Below the pieces are notes generated by a model that did no database searches, had not been told where the DNA came from, and saw nothing but the letters and a program-made list of their open reading frames with translations. Below, piece after piece: positions 42,857-51,838 of a stretch of 64,000 nt of DNA. The DNA lies in the NCBI GenBank assembly GCA_963701435.1, contig CAVPAL010000006.1, positions 310,001 to 374,000 on the forward strand, in the 5' to 3' direction. The position numbers and the translations under genes are program-made. The stretch's first letter is position 1. Each line of letters begins with the position of its first letter. This stretch comes from JAACFF01 sp963701435. GTDB lineage: Bacteria > Chloroflexota > Anaerolineae > Promineifilales > Promineifilaceae.

Positions 42857-44829
42857 TGAGTCACACCCACCACCATCACGATAACCCATTTTTTAACCGG
42901 CAGCGCATCACTGATCCAACCTATTTTCATGGGCGTGAGCGCGAGGTGGAAGCGCTGTACGGCGCAATTGCAACACGCCAATGCCGTTCGGTTGTGGGTG
43001 AACGCAAAATGGGCAAAAGCTCTCTTTTGACCCATCTCTCTTGCCCTGACTCTTTGCGGCGGCATGGATTTGATCCGGAGCGTTTTGCTTTTATCTATGT
43101 TGATCTGGAGGGAATGGCTAATATCAGCTACGCTGAGTTTTGGCCGGAAGTACTTGACCAACTTGAACTGGCGCTGCCTGAATCGCAGCCGCAGTTATTG
43201 AGCCAGACGCATGCCCTTGCATCACAGGCAGATGTGCGTTTTATGCAGGTGCGTCGCTTGCTGCGCCGGATTGAGCGCGCGGGCATAACGGTCGTCTTAA
43301 TGCTGGATGAATTTGAAAGTCTGGCAGGCAATGGCGCCTTTGCCCCCAGTTTTTATGGTGAACTGCGCAGCCTGGCAGGCGAATTGGGCGTGGTTTATAT
43401 CACGGCCTCTAAACGCAGCCTCTATGATTTGACTTACCGGCACGCAGATACATTATCATCCCCATTTTTTAATATTTTTTCAGAGGAAGCGCTAGAACTG
43501 ATGCCAAATGATGAGGCGGCGGGACTATTACGTAGTTTATCTACTTTGCCAGCCGGACTGCCTTTCTCGGCGGAGCAGATTGAGTTTTTAATTTACCTGG
43601 CAGGACCACATCCTTTCTTTTTGCAAGTTGCCGGATCTTATTTGTTTACTGCGCGTGATAATGAAGCTGTAAACGGCCGTGTTCCCGAACAGGTGGTTCA
43701 GCGCTTCAAAGCAGAAGCTGAAGACCATTTTCGTTATTTATGGGGCCAGTTATCGGATCGCGAACAAAATGTTTTACTGAATCTGGAAACGGCCGTTGCC
43801 AATCCGGCAATCTTTCGTAGCTTACATGAAAAAGCGCTCGTGGTTCAAGGCGGTGAGGGTCATTGGCTGCCCTTTAGCCGCGCTTTTGCCGAATTTTTAC
43901 AGCGGACAGATATTTTAGAACGGCCGTTTCCTGCAACCATTGCCCGCAGTGACACAGGCGATCTTTCCGGCGTCACCCTGGGCAGCTACCGCGTGCTGAA
44001 CCCCATCGGACGCGGCGGCATGGCAGTCGTATACAAAGGGTATCAGGCCACGCTTGACCGGTATGTAGCCATCAAAGTTATGTCCCACACCGTGGCCGAA
44101 GACCAGACTTTTATCGAGCGTTTTCAGCGTGAGGCGGCCGCAGTGGCTCGACTGCGCCATCAAAACCTGGTTCAGATGCTGGATTTTGGCCTGCATGCCG
44201 ACATCTCTTACATGGTGATGGAATTTATCGATGGGGAAACGCTCAAAACACATATCCGCACAAAACAGGCGGAAAAGAGCAATTTAATACTTAGCGATGT
44301 GGTGCAAATTGTGCAGGATATCGCGTCTGCCCTGGATTATGCCCATGCCCACGGTATCGTTCACCGGGATGTCAAACCCGCCAATATCATACTGCGCCGC
44401 GAGGACAGGCTGGCCGCTTTGACCGGGGCCGTGCCATTTACGGCCGTTCTAACCGATTTTGGCGTCGCCCGCATGTTAGAAGGCATACAGATCACCGGCA
44501 CCGGGGCCGCCATCGGTACGCCCGATTATATGTCACCCGAACAGGCGCAAGGGCAGCCGGCAACGGCCGCATCCGATATTTACGCGCTGGGTGTTGTTTT
44601 ATATGAAATGCTGACCGGTGAACTGCCCTTTACTGCGGATTCCCCCGTTGCCGTACTCCTGAAGCATATGCAGGCGCGCCCGCCGCACCTGCTTGAAAAA
44701 GCGCCCTATCTGCCCCCCGGCCTGGAACTGATCGTAACCCGCGCCCTCGCCAAAGAACCCCAAGACCGGTATCCAACCGCCGGCCACATGGCCGCTGCCC
44801 TGGCAAATACAGTAGAGGCGGAGCTGTGA
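42856..44829 (+). CDS. AAA/STAND-like ATPase fused to PknB-type Ser/Thr kinase
   Basis: A 657-residue protein starting at GTG inside the lpdA stop. The N-terminus SHTHHHHDNPF is a natural His stretch. The ATPase domain (about 20-360) has FHGREREVEAL, Walker A GERKMGKSSLL (about 48-58) and Walker B VLMLDEFE (about 148-155). From about 372 a complete Hanks-type kinase follows: GRGGMAVVYKG glycine loop, AIKVM lysine, HRDVKPANIIL catalytic loop, LTDFGVARM, GTPDYMSPEQ activation segment and DIYALGVVLYEMLTG. No transmembrane helix. It overlaps the next gene by 4 bases. The order (nucleotide switch ahead of kinase) suggests ATP- or GTP-gated phosphorylation. Confidence 0.9.
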   Translation: MSHTHHHHDNPFFNRQRITDPTYFHGREREVEALYGAIATRQCRSVVGERKMGKSSLLTHLSCPDSLRRHGFDPERFAFIYVDLEGMANISYAEFWPEVLDQLELALPESQPQLLSQTHALASQADVRFMQVRRLLRRIERAGITVVLMLDEFESLAGNGAFAPSFYGELRSLAGELGVVYITASKRSLYDLTYRHADTLSSPFFNIFSEEALELMPNDEAAGLLRSLSTLPAGLPFSAEQIEFLIYLAGPHPFFLQVAGSYLFTARDNEAVNGRVPEQVVQRFKAEAEDHFRYLWGQLSDREQNVLLNLETAVANPAIFRSLHEKALVVQGGEGHWLPFSRAFAEFLQRTDILERPFPATIARSDTGDLSGVTLGSYRVLNPIGRGGMAVVYKGYQATLDRYVAIKVMSHTVAEDQTFIERFQREAAAVARLRHQNLVQMLDFGLHADISYMVMEFIDGETLKTHIRTKQAEKSNLILSDVVQIVQDIASALDYAHAHGIVHRDVKPANIILRREDRLAALTGAVPFTAVLTDFGVARMLEGIQITGTGAAIGTPDYMSPEQAQGQPATAASDIYALGVVLYEMLTGELPFTADSPVAVLLKHMQARPPHLLEKAPYLPPGLELIVTRALAKEPQDRYPTAGHMAAALANTVEAEL

Positions 44830-47800
44830 CCAAACGCACAATTAGCGTTGGGTTATTAGCGGGTTTGCTGCTGAGCCTGGCTGGAATTTATCCGCTAATA
44901 GGCATGGCGACGCCGCTTGTGCTGCCTGCCTGGCAGCCGCCGATCGCGAATGAACTTCTGCACGGGCTTCTGCTGATGTTTTCTGCTGCTGTGGGTCTGC
45001 CGGTCTTTTTCCTCGGAGGAGCATGGGCCGCGCGGCGCGCGCCGGCCTATGGCATATGGCAGGGATTGCGGGCCGGCGCAATCGCCGGTGCGACGGCCGG
45101 AGCCGGTTGTTTCCTCACGCTGATCTCACCCTTGAACGCGTTAAGCGCCTATGGCCTGATCCTTACCCACCTTCCGCGACTCATTGCCGCAGAGCCGCTG
45201 CCCCCCACCGTGCTGCTGCGTTATGTTTCTACATTTGACAATTTTGGCTTTTCATTAGAACTCACGTTGCTGATATTTTTTGTTGTTTGGGGCGCGACAG
45301 GCGCATTTGTCGGCTGGCGGCGGGGTTATCCGCCGGTGCAATCGCGATACACTTTATTCGGTCTGGTTGCGGTTGGAAGAAACCCGCGTGACTGGTTTGC
45401 AAATGATGAAACAGAAATTCGCACCGGTTTACGGGTAGGTGTAGCCGTTGGCTTGTTAGCGTTAATTACAACTTTCGGCTGGTTTTATGCTGGAATTGCT
45501 CAAGACTTGCCTGAATTTGATCGGGTCATGCAAACCAGCCGCACCGGCATGATCACCGGCCCGATCAGCCAGGCAATCAGCGTACTCTCCCCCATGCTGG
45601 TATTTGCCTTGTTTGCTTATGGCGTTGTCATCATTGCCCTGATTAAGAACCCCAAAAATCTCTTTGCGTCACGCACCCAGGCAGTGCTTCTGGCATCGGT
45701 CATTATTGCAACATTTCTGTCAGCAGTTGGTTTGCGCATTACTTACTTTAATTTAGGACTTTTACCCTTTTTCCTTTCCCGCGCGATTCGGGATGATCCA
45801 TCCCAATTTATGGCGTTGATTCGGCAAATTGAACCGCTGCTTAACTCGCTGGCCGTGCCGCATTTTTTGATAATCGGGACTGTAGTTCTCGGTTGGATAA
45901 CCGTTGCCCTGACAATTATCAACGGCCTGGTTTTGGGCATGCTGCAGGCAGTTATCAGCATTTTACTGGTGACACTCGTACGCCTTCGCCCAGTTGATCG
46001 CGCAGTCCAATTACAGCGCCGCCTGCGTCACCACCAAGAAGAAATTTTGCCGCAACTACACCAGCTTTTTGCACAATTCCCCGACGCCTACGACATTTTA
46101 GTACACCTTTCGATTCGCACTTCCAAACACCAACCAGACATATCACGTCTCTCGGCTGCATTGCACACGATGGCCACAAGCGCTTACAGCGGCGACCGTA
46201 TTCAGACGGTCGATGCGGTACGCGACATTTTTGACGCCCATCCTGAGTGGCAGTGGTCGTCAGATTTTGGTCTTGTTTATCATACCCTGCATGATGTACT
46301 CAGCGCGCGTAAACTGGAAGATATTCTGGCTTTGCAGTCGCCCAACCAGCAGCATACTCAGTCGCTGCCGGCTCACATGGCGCGTAGTATGCAGGTTATT
46401 AGGCGCATTAATACAGAGCTGCGCAAAACAATGAAGGTGGATGATCTGGCTACGCAGCTTATCTTTTTGGAGAATGGTTTGGCCGCCATTCACGCCGCAC
46501 AACGTTTTGTCCAGGTTGAAATGGGTGAATTGGAAGATTCGGCCGTTATTTTGCCGGAGCGGGCTGCCTTAGGGGACGCCCTGGATCATTGGCAGGGGAT
46601 TGTGCTGGATGCAACCAAACGCATCAAGGGCAGGGCCGACCTCGTTTCAACTCTGCAAAGCCGTTTATGCGCTTTTTGTGCGCCGCTGCCGCTTGTGTGG
46701 CAGATACAAAACCGGGGTTTGAATGTCGCTCAGGAAGTGCGTTTGCGCTTACTGCCCGGGCCAGATTACACCATTGACGAGGGCGAGGCGGAAATTGAAA
46801 TTTTGCCGCCGGGTGAGGAACGCCAGGTGGCTTTGAACATATTCCTACAGGAAAATGTTTCCCGCGTGCGGGTTGCATGGGAAATTTTGTATGATGACGC
46901 CGTGGTAGATGACCGCGTGTTAACTTTTGCGGATGTGGTGACGTTTGAAGCGCCGGAACGGCCGTTTCAACGCATTTTCCCAATTCCTTACGTAACCGGA
47001 ACCCCCTTAAAGACAGACGATGTATTTGTTGGGCGCGAAGATGTGTTTGCCTTTATTCGCGAGAACCTGCTGGGAACACACCAGAACAACGTCATCATCC
47101 TGCACGGTCAGCGGCGCACGGGTAAAACCTCTGTGTTATACCGGCTAGGGCAGGTGATGTCTGAATCACACGTGGGCGTTTTGGTTGATATGCAGGGCAA
47201 ACCGGCGCGCAATGAAGCTGATTTTCTCTATTCTATCGCCGATGATATTGTGTTTGCGCTGGAAGACGCCGGGATTGATGTGGCGCTGCCGGAGCGCGGC
47301 GATTTTTCCGAAGCGCCCGAATTTTATTTCCGCGCCCGATTTTTGCGCAGCCTGTATCCACATTTGAACGGCAAACATTTGCTGCTGATGTTTGACGAAT
47401 TTGAAGAACTACAGCGGCGTGTTGAAAACGGCCGTTTACAACCTGAAATTTTTCAATTCCTGCGTAACTTGATGCAGCATGAGCAAAAGGTTGATTTTGT
47501 CTTTTCCGGCACGCATCGGCTGGAGGATTTGAGCGCCGATTATTGGTCAATTCTGTTTAACATCGCCGCCTACAAACCCATCACCTTCCTGGAACCGGCT
47601 GAAATACACCGCCTGATGAATGCGCCGGTTTCAGACTATGGCATTGAATATGATCCTTTGGCGGTTGAGCGCATCATTCAAGTCGCCGCCGGCCATCCTT
47701 ATTTCACTCAACTCATCCTGCACGAGTTGATGGTGTATCACAATAACACGGAGCGCAATTATTTAACCGCAGCGGACGTGGACCAGGTGGTTGAACGTAT

Positions 47801-48095
47801 TTTAGAGCGCGGTGAGGCGCACTTTAAGCATATTTGGGCCGAATCGTCCGCTGAAGAACGGCTGGTATTACAAGCCACGGTGGAACTGCTGCATAACGCT
47901 GATGTCGTTGACAGCCAGGATATACACAGTTTGCTGTTTGCGCGCGGTTACCAATCGGATGATAACTGGCAAAAAGCACTGGATGCCCTAAACGGCCGTG
48001 ACATTCTCACTCGCCGCGATATCAAAAGCGGCCGTTATCGTTTCAAAGTAGACCTGATTCGCCTCTGGATTGAGCGTACGCGTCCCACACTTTAG
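44826..48095 (+). CDS. Giant membrane protein with Ig-like domain and C-terminal AAA/STAND-like ATPase
   Basis: A 1,089-residue protein starting at GTG in a GTGA overlap with the kinase gene. About 9-10 membrane helices cover residues 5-385. A helical cytoplasmic region (about 400-600) follows, then a beta-rich domain (about 618-700) with LPPGEERQVALNIFLQEN resembling CARDB/Ig-like folds. The ATPase (about 725-1085) has DVFVGREDVFAFI, Walker A HGQRRTGKTSVLYRL (near 760) and Walker B LLLMFDEFEEL (near 853). It is homologous to the ATPase of the kinase protein along its length. It ends overlapping purA (opposite strand) by 4 bases. Confidence 0.85.
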   Translation: MTKRTISVGLLAGLLLSLAGIYPLIGMATPLVLPAWQPPIANELLHGLLLMFSAAVGLPVFFLGGAWAARRAPAYGIWQGLRAGAIAGATAGAGCFLTLISPLNALSAYGLILTHLPRLIAAEPLPPTVLLRYVSTFDNFGFSLELTLLIFFVVWGATGAFVGWRRGYPPVQSRYTLFGLVAVGRNPRDWFANDETEIRTGLRVGVAVGLLALITTFGWFYAGIAQDLPEFDRVMQTSRTGMITGPISQAISVLSPMLVFALFAYGVVIIALIKNPKNLFASRTQAVLLASVIIATFLSAVGLRITYFNLGLLPFFLSRAIRDDPSQFMALIRQIEPLLNSLAVPHFLIIGTVVLGWITVALTIINGLVLGMLQAVISILLVTLVRLRPVDRAVQLQRRLRHHQEEILPQLHQLFAQFPDAYDILVHLSIRTSKHQPDISRLSAALHTMATSAYSGDRIQTVDAVRDIFDAHPEWQWSSDFGLVYHTLHDVLSARKLEDILALQSPNQQHTQSLPAHMARSMQVIRRINTELRKTMKVDDLATQLIFLENGLAAIHAAQRFVQVEMGELEDSAVILPERAALGDALDHWQGIVLDATKRIKGRADLVSTLQSRLCAFCAPLPLVWQIQNRGLNVAQEVRLRLLPGPDYTIDEGEAEIEILPPGEERQVALNIFLQENVSRVRVAWEILYDDAVVDDRVLTFADVVTFEAPERPFQRIFPIPYVTGTPLKTDDVFVGREDVFAFIRENLLGTHQNNVIILHGQRRTGKTSVLYRLGQVMSESHVGVLVDMQGKPARNEADFLYSIADDIVFALEDAGIDVALPERGDFSEAPEFYFRARFLRSLYPHLNGKHLLLMFDEFEELQRRVENGRLQPEIFQFLRNLMQHEQKVDFVFSGTHRLEDLSADYWSILFNIAAYKPITFLEPAEIHRLMNAPVSDYGIEYDPLAVERIIQVAAGHPYFTQLILHELMVYHNNTERNYLTAADVDQVVERILERGEAHFKHIWAESSAEERLVLQATVELLHNADVVDSQDIHSLLFARGYQSDDNWQKALDALNGRDILTRRDIKSGRYRFKVDLIRLWIERTRPTL

Positions 48096-49384
48096 TTTAC
48101 CGGAATAAACTGTTTACGGCCGGGGCCTACCGAGATGTAGCTGACCGGCACGCCAGTTTGCGCGCTGATAAATTCAACATATTTGCGGGCGTTTACCGGC
48201 AGGTCGCCCAGCGCGCGGATTTGCATGATATCTTCTTCCCAACCGGGCAGCGTTGCGTAGATTGGTTGGCAGCGCGCCAAGAGGTTCAAATCAGTGGAGA
48301 AAAAATCAATGCGTTCACCGTCCAGTTCGTAAGCGATACAAACGGGTATTTCTGCCAGACCACTTAGAATGTCCAGCTTCGTAATCACAAATTCAGTCAG
48401 GCTGTTAACGCGGCGGGCGTGACGCAAGATGTTAAGGTCGAGCCAGCCCACGCGACGTGGCCGGCCGGTTGTGGTGCCGTATTCATCCCAGGGATTCTCA
48501 CCGGTTCCGCGCAGCCGAATAGCCGGCCCGCCAGCCAGTTCGGTCGGGAAAGGGCCGCTGCCGACGCGGGTCGTAAACGCCTTGGCGACGCCTACAATGC
48601 GCCCAACGGTTTTGGGGCCGACGCCTAAACCGGTGAGCGCGCCGCCCGCCGTCGGGGAAGAGCTGGTAACAAAAGGATATGTGCCATGATCAATATCGAG
48701 CAGCGTCCCTTGCGCGCCTTCCGCCAGCACAAAACGGCCGTTTTGCAGCGCTTCGTCCACCATGATGGCGCCATCCGTGAGGTAAGGAGTCAGGCGTTGG
48801 GCAAAGGCAGCATATTCGGCGGCAACGGCCGTTGCGTCCAGCGGTTCAGCCCCATAAATATTGGTCAGCGTTTTGTTATGATACGCAATATGACTCTGAA
48901 TAGCATCCGCCAGCCCCTCCGGATCGGCCAGTTGAATGGCGCGCAAACCGGTGCGGCTCGTTTTGTCGGCATAAGCCGGGCCAATACCGCGCATGGTCGT
49001 GCCAATCGCGCCAGCGCCGCGCTGCATCTCTTTTGCTTTGTCCAGCGCAATATGAGCCGGCGTGATTAAGTGCGCATTTGTGCTAATTTTTAAGCGCTCC
49101 GGGCTGACATCCACGCCGCGCTCCGCCAGCGCATCCATTTCACGCAGCAGTACGGCCGGATTCATCACTACCCCATTGCCGATCAGGCACGTGACGCCGC
49201 CGTGGATTATCCCGGACGGAATCAAATGCAGCTTAAAAATTTCCTGCCCAATCGTGATGGTATGCCCGGCGTTGTCCCCTCCGCTGTAGCGCGCGACAAT
49301 GTCCGATTCAGCAGCCAATAAATCTGTGATATGGCCTTTGCCCTCATCACCCCACTGCGCGCCAATAATAATATTTAACGGCAT
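48092..49384 (-). CDS. purA: Adenylosuccinate synthetase
   Basis: A 430-residue enzyme making adenylosuccinate from IMP, aspartate and GTP in AMP biosynthesis. NIIIGAQWGDEGKGHITDLLA at the N-terminus is the GDEGKG P-loop-like signature. GDNAGHTI near residue 38 contains the catalytic His, GTTMRGIGPAYADK near 125 binds IMP, and EGAQGTLLDIDHGTYPFVTSS near 220 is the second PROSITE pattern. TTTGRPRRVGWLDL near 300 is the aspartate loop. The ATG at 49384 follows GAGGAGAGGAAA; the longer frame reaches into the repeat at 49401. Stop converges on the ATPase gene with 4-base overlap. Confidence 0.97.
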   Translation of the reverse strand: MPLNIIIGAQWGDEGKGHITDLLAAESDIVARYSGGDNAGHTITIGQEIFKLHLIPSGIIHGGVTCLIGNGVVMNPAVLLREMDALAERGVDVSPERLKISTNAHLITPAHIALDKAKEMQRGAGAIGTTMRGIGPAYADKTSRTGLRAIQLADPEGLADAIQSHIAYHNKTLTNIYGAEPLDATAVAAEYAAFAQRLTPYLTDGAIMVDEALQNGRFVLAEGAQGTLLDIDHGTYPFVTSSSPTAGGALTGLGVGPKTVGRIVGVAKAFTTRVGSGPFPTELAGGPAIRLRGTGENPWDEYGTTTGRPRRVGWLDLNILRHARRVNSLTEFVITKLDILSGLAEIPVCIAYELDGERIDFFSTDLNLLARCQPIYATLPGWEEDIMQIRALGDLPVNARKYVEFISAQTGVPVSYISVGPGRKQFIPVN

Positions 49385-49400
49385 TTTCCTCTCCTCGTTT

Positions 49401-49513
49401 AGGTAAACCACAGAAACTATTCAAAAATAAAAGTCTTGGCAAGCTGTGGTTTCCTCGAGTAATTCACAAAAACTTCAGTTGATTTATATTCAAAAAGTTT
49501 TTGTGAATTACCT
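49401..49513. repeat. Two-hairpin modular element, copy 8 (arms D' + A)
   Basis: AGGTAAACCACAGAAA pairs with GCTGTGGTTT (D-type arm), core CCTCGAG, then AATTCACAAAAA pairs with TTTTTGTGAATT (A arm), ending ACCT at 49513. It lies 17 bases upstream of the purA start, in the purA leader. Confidence 0.88.
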
Positions 49514-49514
49514 A

Positions 49515-49549
49515 AACCTTCCGGTAGGTTTCAACCCTCCCGGAAGGTT
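49515..49549. repeat. AACCTTCCGG ... CCGGAAGGTT inverted repeat
   Basis: Perfect 10-bp arms flank a 15-base loop that contains another GGTT...AACC dyad. It abuts the two-hairpin element and is a different repeat type; no T-run makes a terminator unlikely in either direction. Confidence 0.6.
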
Positions 49550-49562
49550 ATATTTTGGCAAT

Positions 49563-49606
49563 AAAAAACCCGATCACAACCAACGCAAATTGTCAGATAT
49601 CGGGTT
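49563..49606 (-). terminator. Rho-independent terminator of the L,D-transpeptidase transcript
   Basis: On the - strand AACCCGAT pairs with ATCGGGTT and is followed by TTTTTT. It lies about 110 bases after the transpeptidase stop codon. Confidence 0.7.
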
Positions 49607-49714
49607 AAATTAGCTTATGATGTTGAGTCACCTCGGTCACTAAAATAGATTTGGCTGCATTTTTTGCAACCGTTTTATTTGTTTAGCGCCGATACGTGAT
49701 TATAGCAGAAGTTT

Positions 49715-50773
49715 TCAACTATGAACATTAACCAGCGTGCCCACAGGCGCCCAATTAAAGAGCCAGCCGGCCTCAGTTGGTTCCATATTAACACAACCAT
49801 GACTCATGGGAACGCCAAAATTATTATGCCAGTAAGCGCCATGAATGGCATAGTCATTGTAAAAATACATCACATACGGCACATCAGGCAAAAAATAATC
49901 GTAGCCCAACAAATAGCCGTTCATGGTTTGTTGTTCATATTTCATATAGGTGCGAAATTGACCTTCTACGGTTGGGAATTGTGATGTGCCGCCGGAGATA
50001 AGAGAATTAAAGACCGGCGTATCCCCTTCATAGGCAACCAGGGTTTGGGAAGATATGTCAACATCAATCCAGCGTTCATTGGGGCCAACGACTGCGGGAC
50101 GGCCGTTTTCGCTATAGGCGCTGCTGGCGAAAGTCGGTGGAATGGTAGGGAGGGGCGTCGCCGTTGGAGAAGGCGTAAAAGTCGGCGCCAAAGTCGGCGT
50201 GGGCGGCAGTGTGTTGGTGGGAATAGGCGTATAGGTTGCGGTTGGTATGGGCGTCTCACCGCGCACCAAAGCGCTTAAGGCGGCAAGGTTTTCACTCATA
50301 AAATCGTTGGGCGCCGAGGGCGTTTGGTCGCTTGACAAGTTAACCAGACCAGCAGCATTGTTTGCAGCGACAACGGCCGTTTCTTCAACCTCCCAAAATG
50401 CCCGCCCAAACAAAAGCGCCGCAATACACAGCGCCAACAGCAGCCCGGCCGCAGCCGCTATCAGCAGGCGTATAATTGTTCGGGATGGCTGCGTTGTTTT
50501 TGCTGCGGTTTGGACAGGCGCCGGCGGGTTTGCAGCGCGGCGTGGCGGCAGCGACGACCGCTGTACTGCCGTCGATCCCGCTTGCAGTTGGTCAGCCCTT
50601 TGCAAATATTCCTGCGCCGCTTGTGAAGAAGGCGTTACGCGCGCTAACAATTTCCAGGTATGCGGATTATCAGGGTCTTGTTGCAGTGCTTGCTGCAAAA
50701 GACGGCGCGCTTCGTGGAAACGGCCGTTTTGAATAGCCGCCTCTGCCTGTTGAATCAGCCTTGAACTCTGCAT
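49715..50773 (-). CDS. TPR-TM-L,D-transpeptidase (YkuD)
   Basis: A 352-residue cell-wall enzyme. Residues about 1-60 form a TPR-like helical repeat (AEAAIQNGRFHEARRLLQQA). A membrane helix lies at about 105-128 (IIRLLIAAAAGLLLALCIA), followed by a Pro/Thr linker (about 190-225) and the YkuD catalytic domain (about 235-350). The active site reads HGAYWHNNFGVP followed by MSHGCVNM, with the nucleophile Cys in SHGC. It forms 3-3 cross-links or attaches proteins to peptidoglycan. ATG 50773 gives the TPR start; a longer frame would overlap the amidase gene. Confidence 0.87.
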   Translation of the reverse strand: MQSSRLIQQAEAAIQNGRFHEARRLLQQALQQDPDNPHTWKLLARVTPSSQAAQEYLQRADQLQAGSTAVQRSSLPPRRAANPPAPVQTAAKTTQPSRTIIRLLIAAAAGLLLALCIAALLFGRAFWEVEETAVVAANNAAGLVNLSSDQTPSAPNDFMSENLAALSALVRGETPIPTATYTPIPTNTLPPTPTLAPTFTPSPTATPLPTIPPTFASSAYSENGRPAVVGPNERWIDVDISSQTLVAYEGDTPVFNSLISGGTSQFPTVEGQFRTYMKYEQQTMNGYLLGYDYFLPDVPYVMYFYNDYAIHGAYWHNNFGVPMSHGCVNMEPTEAGWLFNWAPVGTLVNVHS

Positions 50774-50792
50774 AGTAATTGATCTAGCATAC

Positions 50793-51569
50793 CTATTGCA
50801 CCGCGTCAAGAAAACAATCAATACCCTGCATAATTGCGCCGGACGCCACTTCGGGCCGGTTAAGCAGCAAATCCCGATCCAGGTTCATAAAGCCTGTTTC
50901 AATAATCACGGCAGGCGTCCCTTCAGCGATCTCATGAAAAGCGTGATAATCGGTCATATGCGGCGTAATCGTGTTGGCATGATAAGGTAGTTGGGTCGTG
51001 CTGCCATAAACTTCTTCGATACATTGCATCAGCACAGTCGAATCTGTATAAAATGAATCTGCAACTTTGTAACCAGTTGCTTCTTCATTAAAATAGTCGC
51101 ACGAATCGGCATGAATCGAGACGAGAGCGGTCGCGCTGTAATCTATTAGGCGCGGATCAAATTCGTCCAGCAGATCGGTACGAATACCGCGTTCGCGCAG
51201 CCCCGCTACAACAAGCTCTGAAATAACCAGATTAACCTCTTCTTCTGTTAAACCGTCCTCACAAACGGCGCCGGGATCATTACCCTTGTGCCCAGAGATT
51301 ATGCCAATGCGCAGAGGCGCGCGGCTTTGTACCAGGCGCTGCTGCACCGGTTTAGCCGGTACAGCCTTGTGGATTGGGGCTGAATAACCGGCTGAAAAAA
51401 TACGCGCTGATTCACCACCTGCTGTGCCCGACGCGCCAAATATACGATAAACAGCAAACATACTCGCGCCGGCAAAAACCAGAAAAATGATCAGCGGCAA
51501 AAAGCGGAAAATTTGCTTCCGGGAGTATTCGCTTGAATCCCAGGCGCTGTCGTCATAAGGTGATTGCAT
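50793..51569 (-). CDS. N-acetylmuramoyl-L-alanine amidase (Amidase_3)
   Basis: A 258-residue protein with a single N-terminal membrane helix (about 20-44), then an Amidase_3 domain (about 88-256). Zinc ligands and catalytic residues are recognisable: SGHKGNDPGAV (first His), LTEEEVNLVI (Glu), VSIHADSC (second His) and VIIETGFMNLDRD (catalytic Glu). The enzyme cuts the amide between MurNAc and the stem peptide at the outer membrane face. It lies 20 bases upstream of the L,D-transpeptidase gene on the same strand, giving a small cell-wall pair. Confidence 0.87.
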   Translation of the reverse strand: MQSPYDDSAWDSSEYSRKQIFRFLPLIIFLVFAGASMFAVYRIFGASGTAGGESARIFSAGYSAPIHKAVPAKPVQQRLVQSRAPLRIGIISGHKGNDPGAVCEDGLTEEEVNLVISELVVAGLRERGIRTDLLDEFDPRLIDYSATALVSIHADSCDYFNEEATGYKVADSFYTDSTVLMQCIEEVYGSTTQLPYHANTITPHMTDYHAFHEIAEGTPAVIIETGFMNLDRDLLLNRPEVASGAIMQGIDCFLDAVQ

Positions 51570-51838
51570 ATGTTGTTATTCTACAACAAATTGTCAAAGA
51601 GTGGGAAACGTTTATATATTGTGCCCGAATCTCATTGGCGAGAGTATCGTGGAATTCTTGTCACATTTCGCCTTCAAGATACGGGTCCATTCCGGGAAAG
51701 GGAGACGGCATGTAAAGATCCTCACATTGTTCGCTTGGTATCTATGTTCAACACAATTTATTACAACATAAGAATTCTGACTTTTGCAGACAGGCGTGAA
51801 ACGTTTGAATCTGCTGGGTTAGCGTGTCAATTGGAGGA
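51570..51838. other. Gene-free stretch between amidase and DhaM genes
   Basis: About 270 bases. A + strand open frame crosses it, but it continues antisense to the DhaM gene and has no recognisable homology. I see no terminator with a T-run and no repeat element. It should contain the promoter of the amidase gene, but no clear -35/-10 pair was found. Confidence 0.5.
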
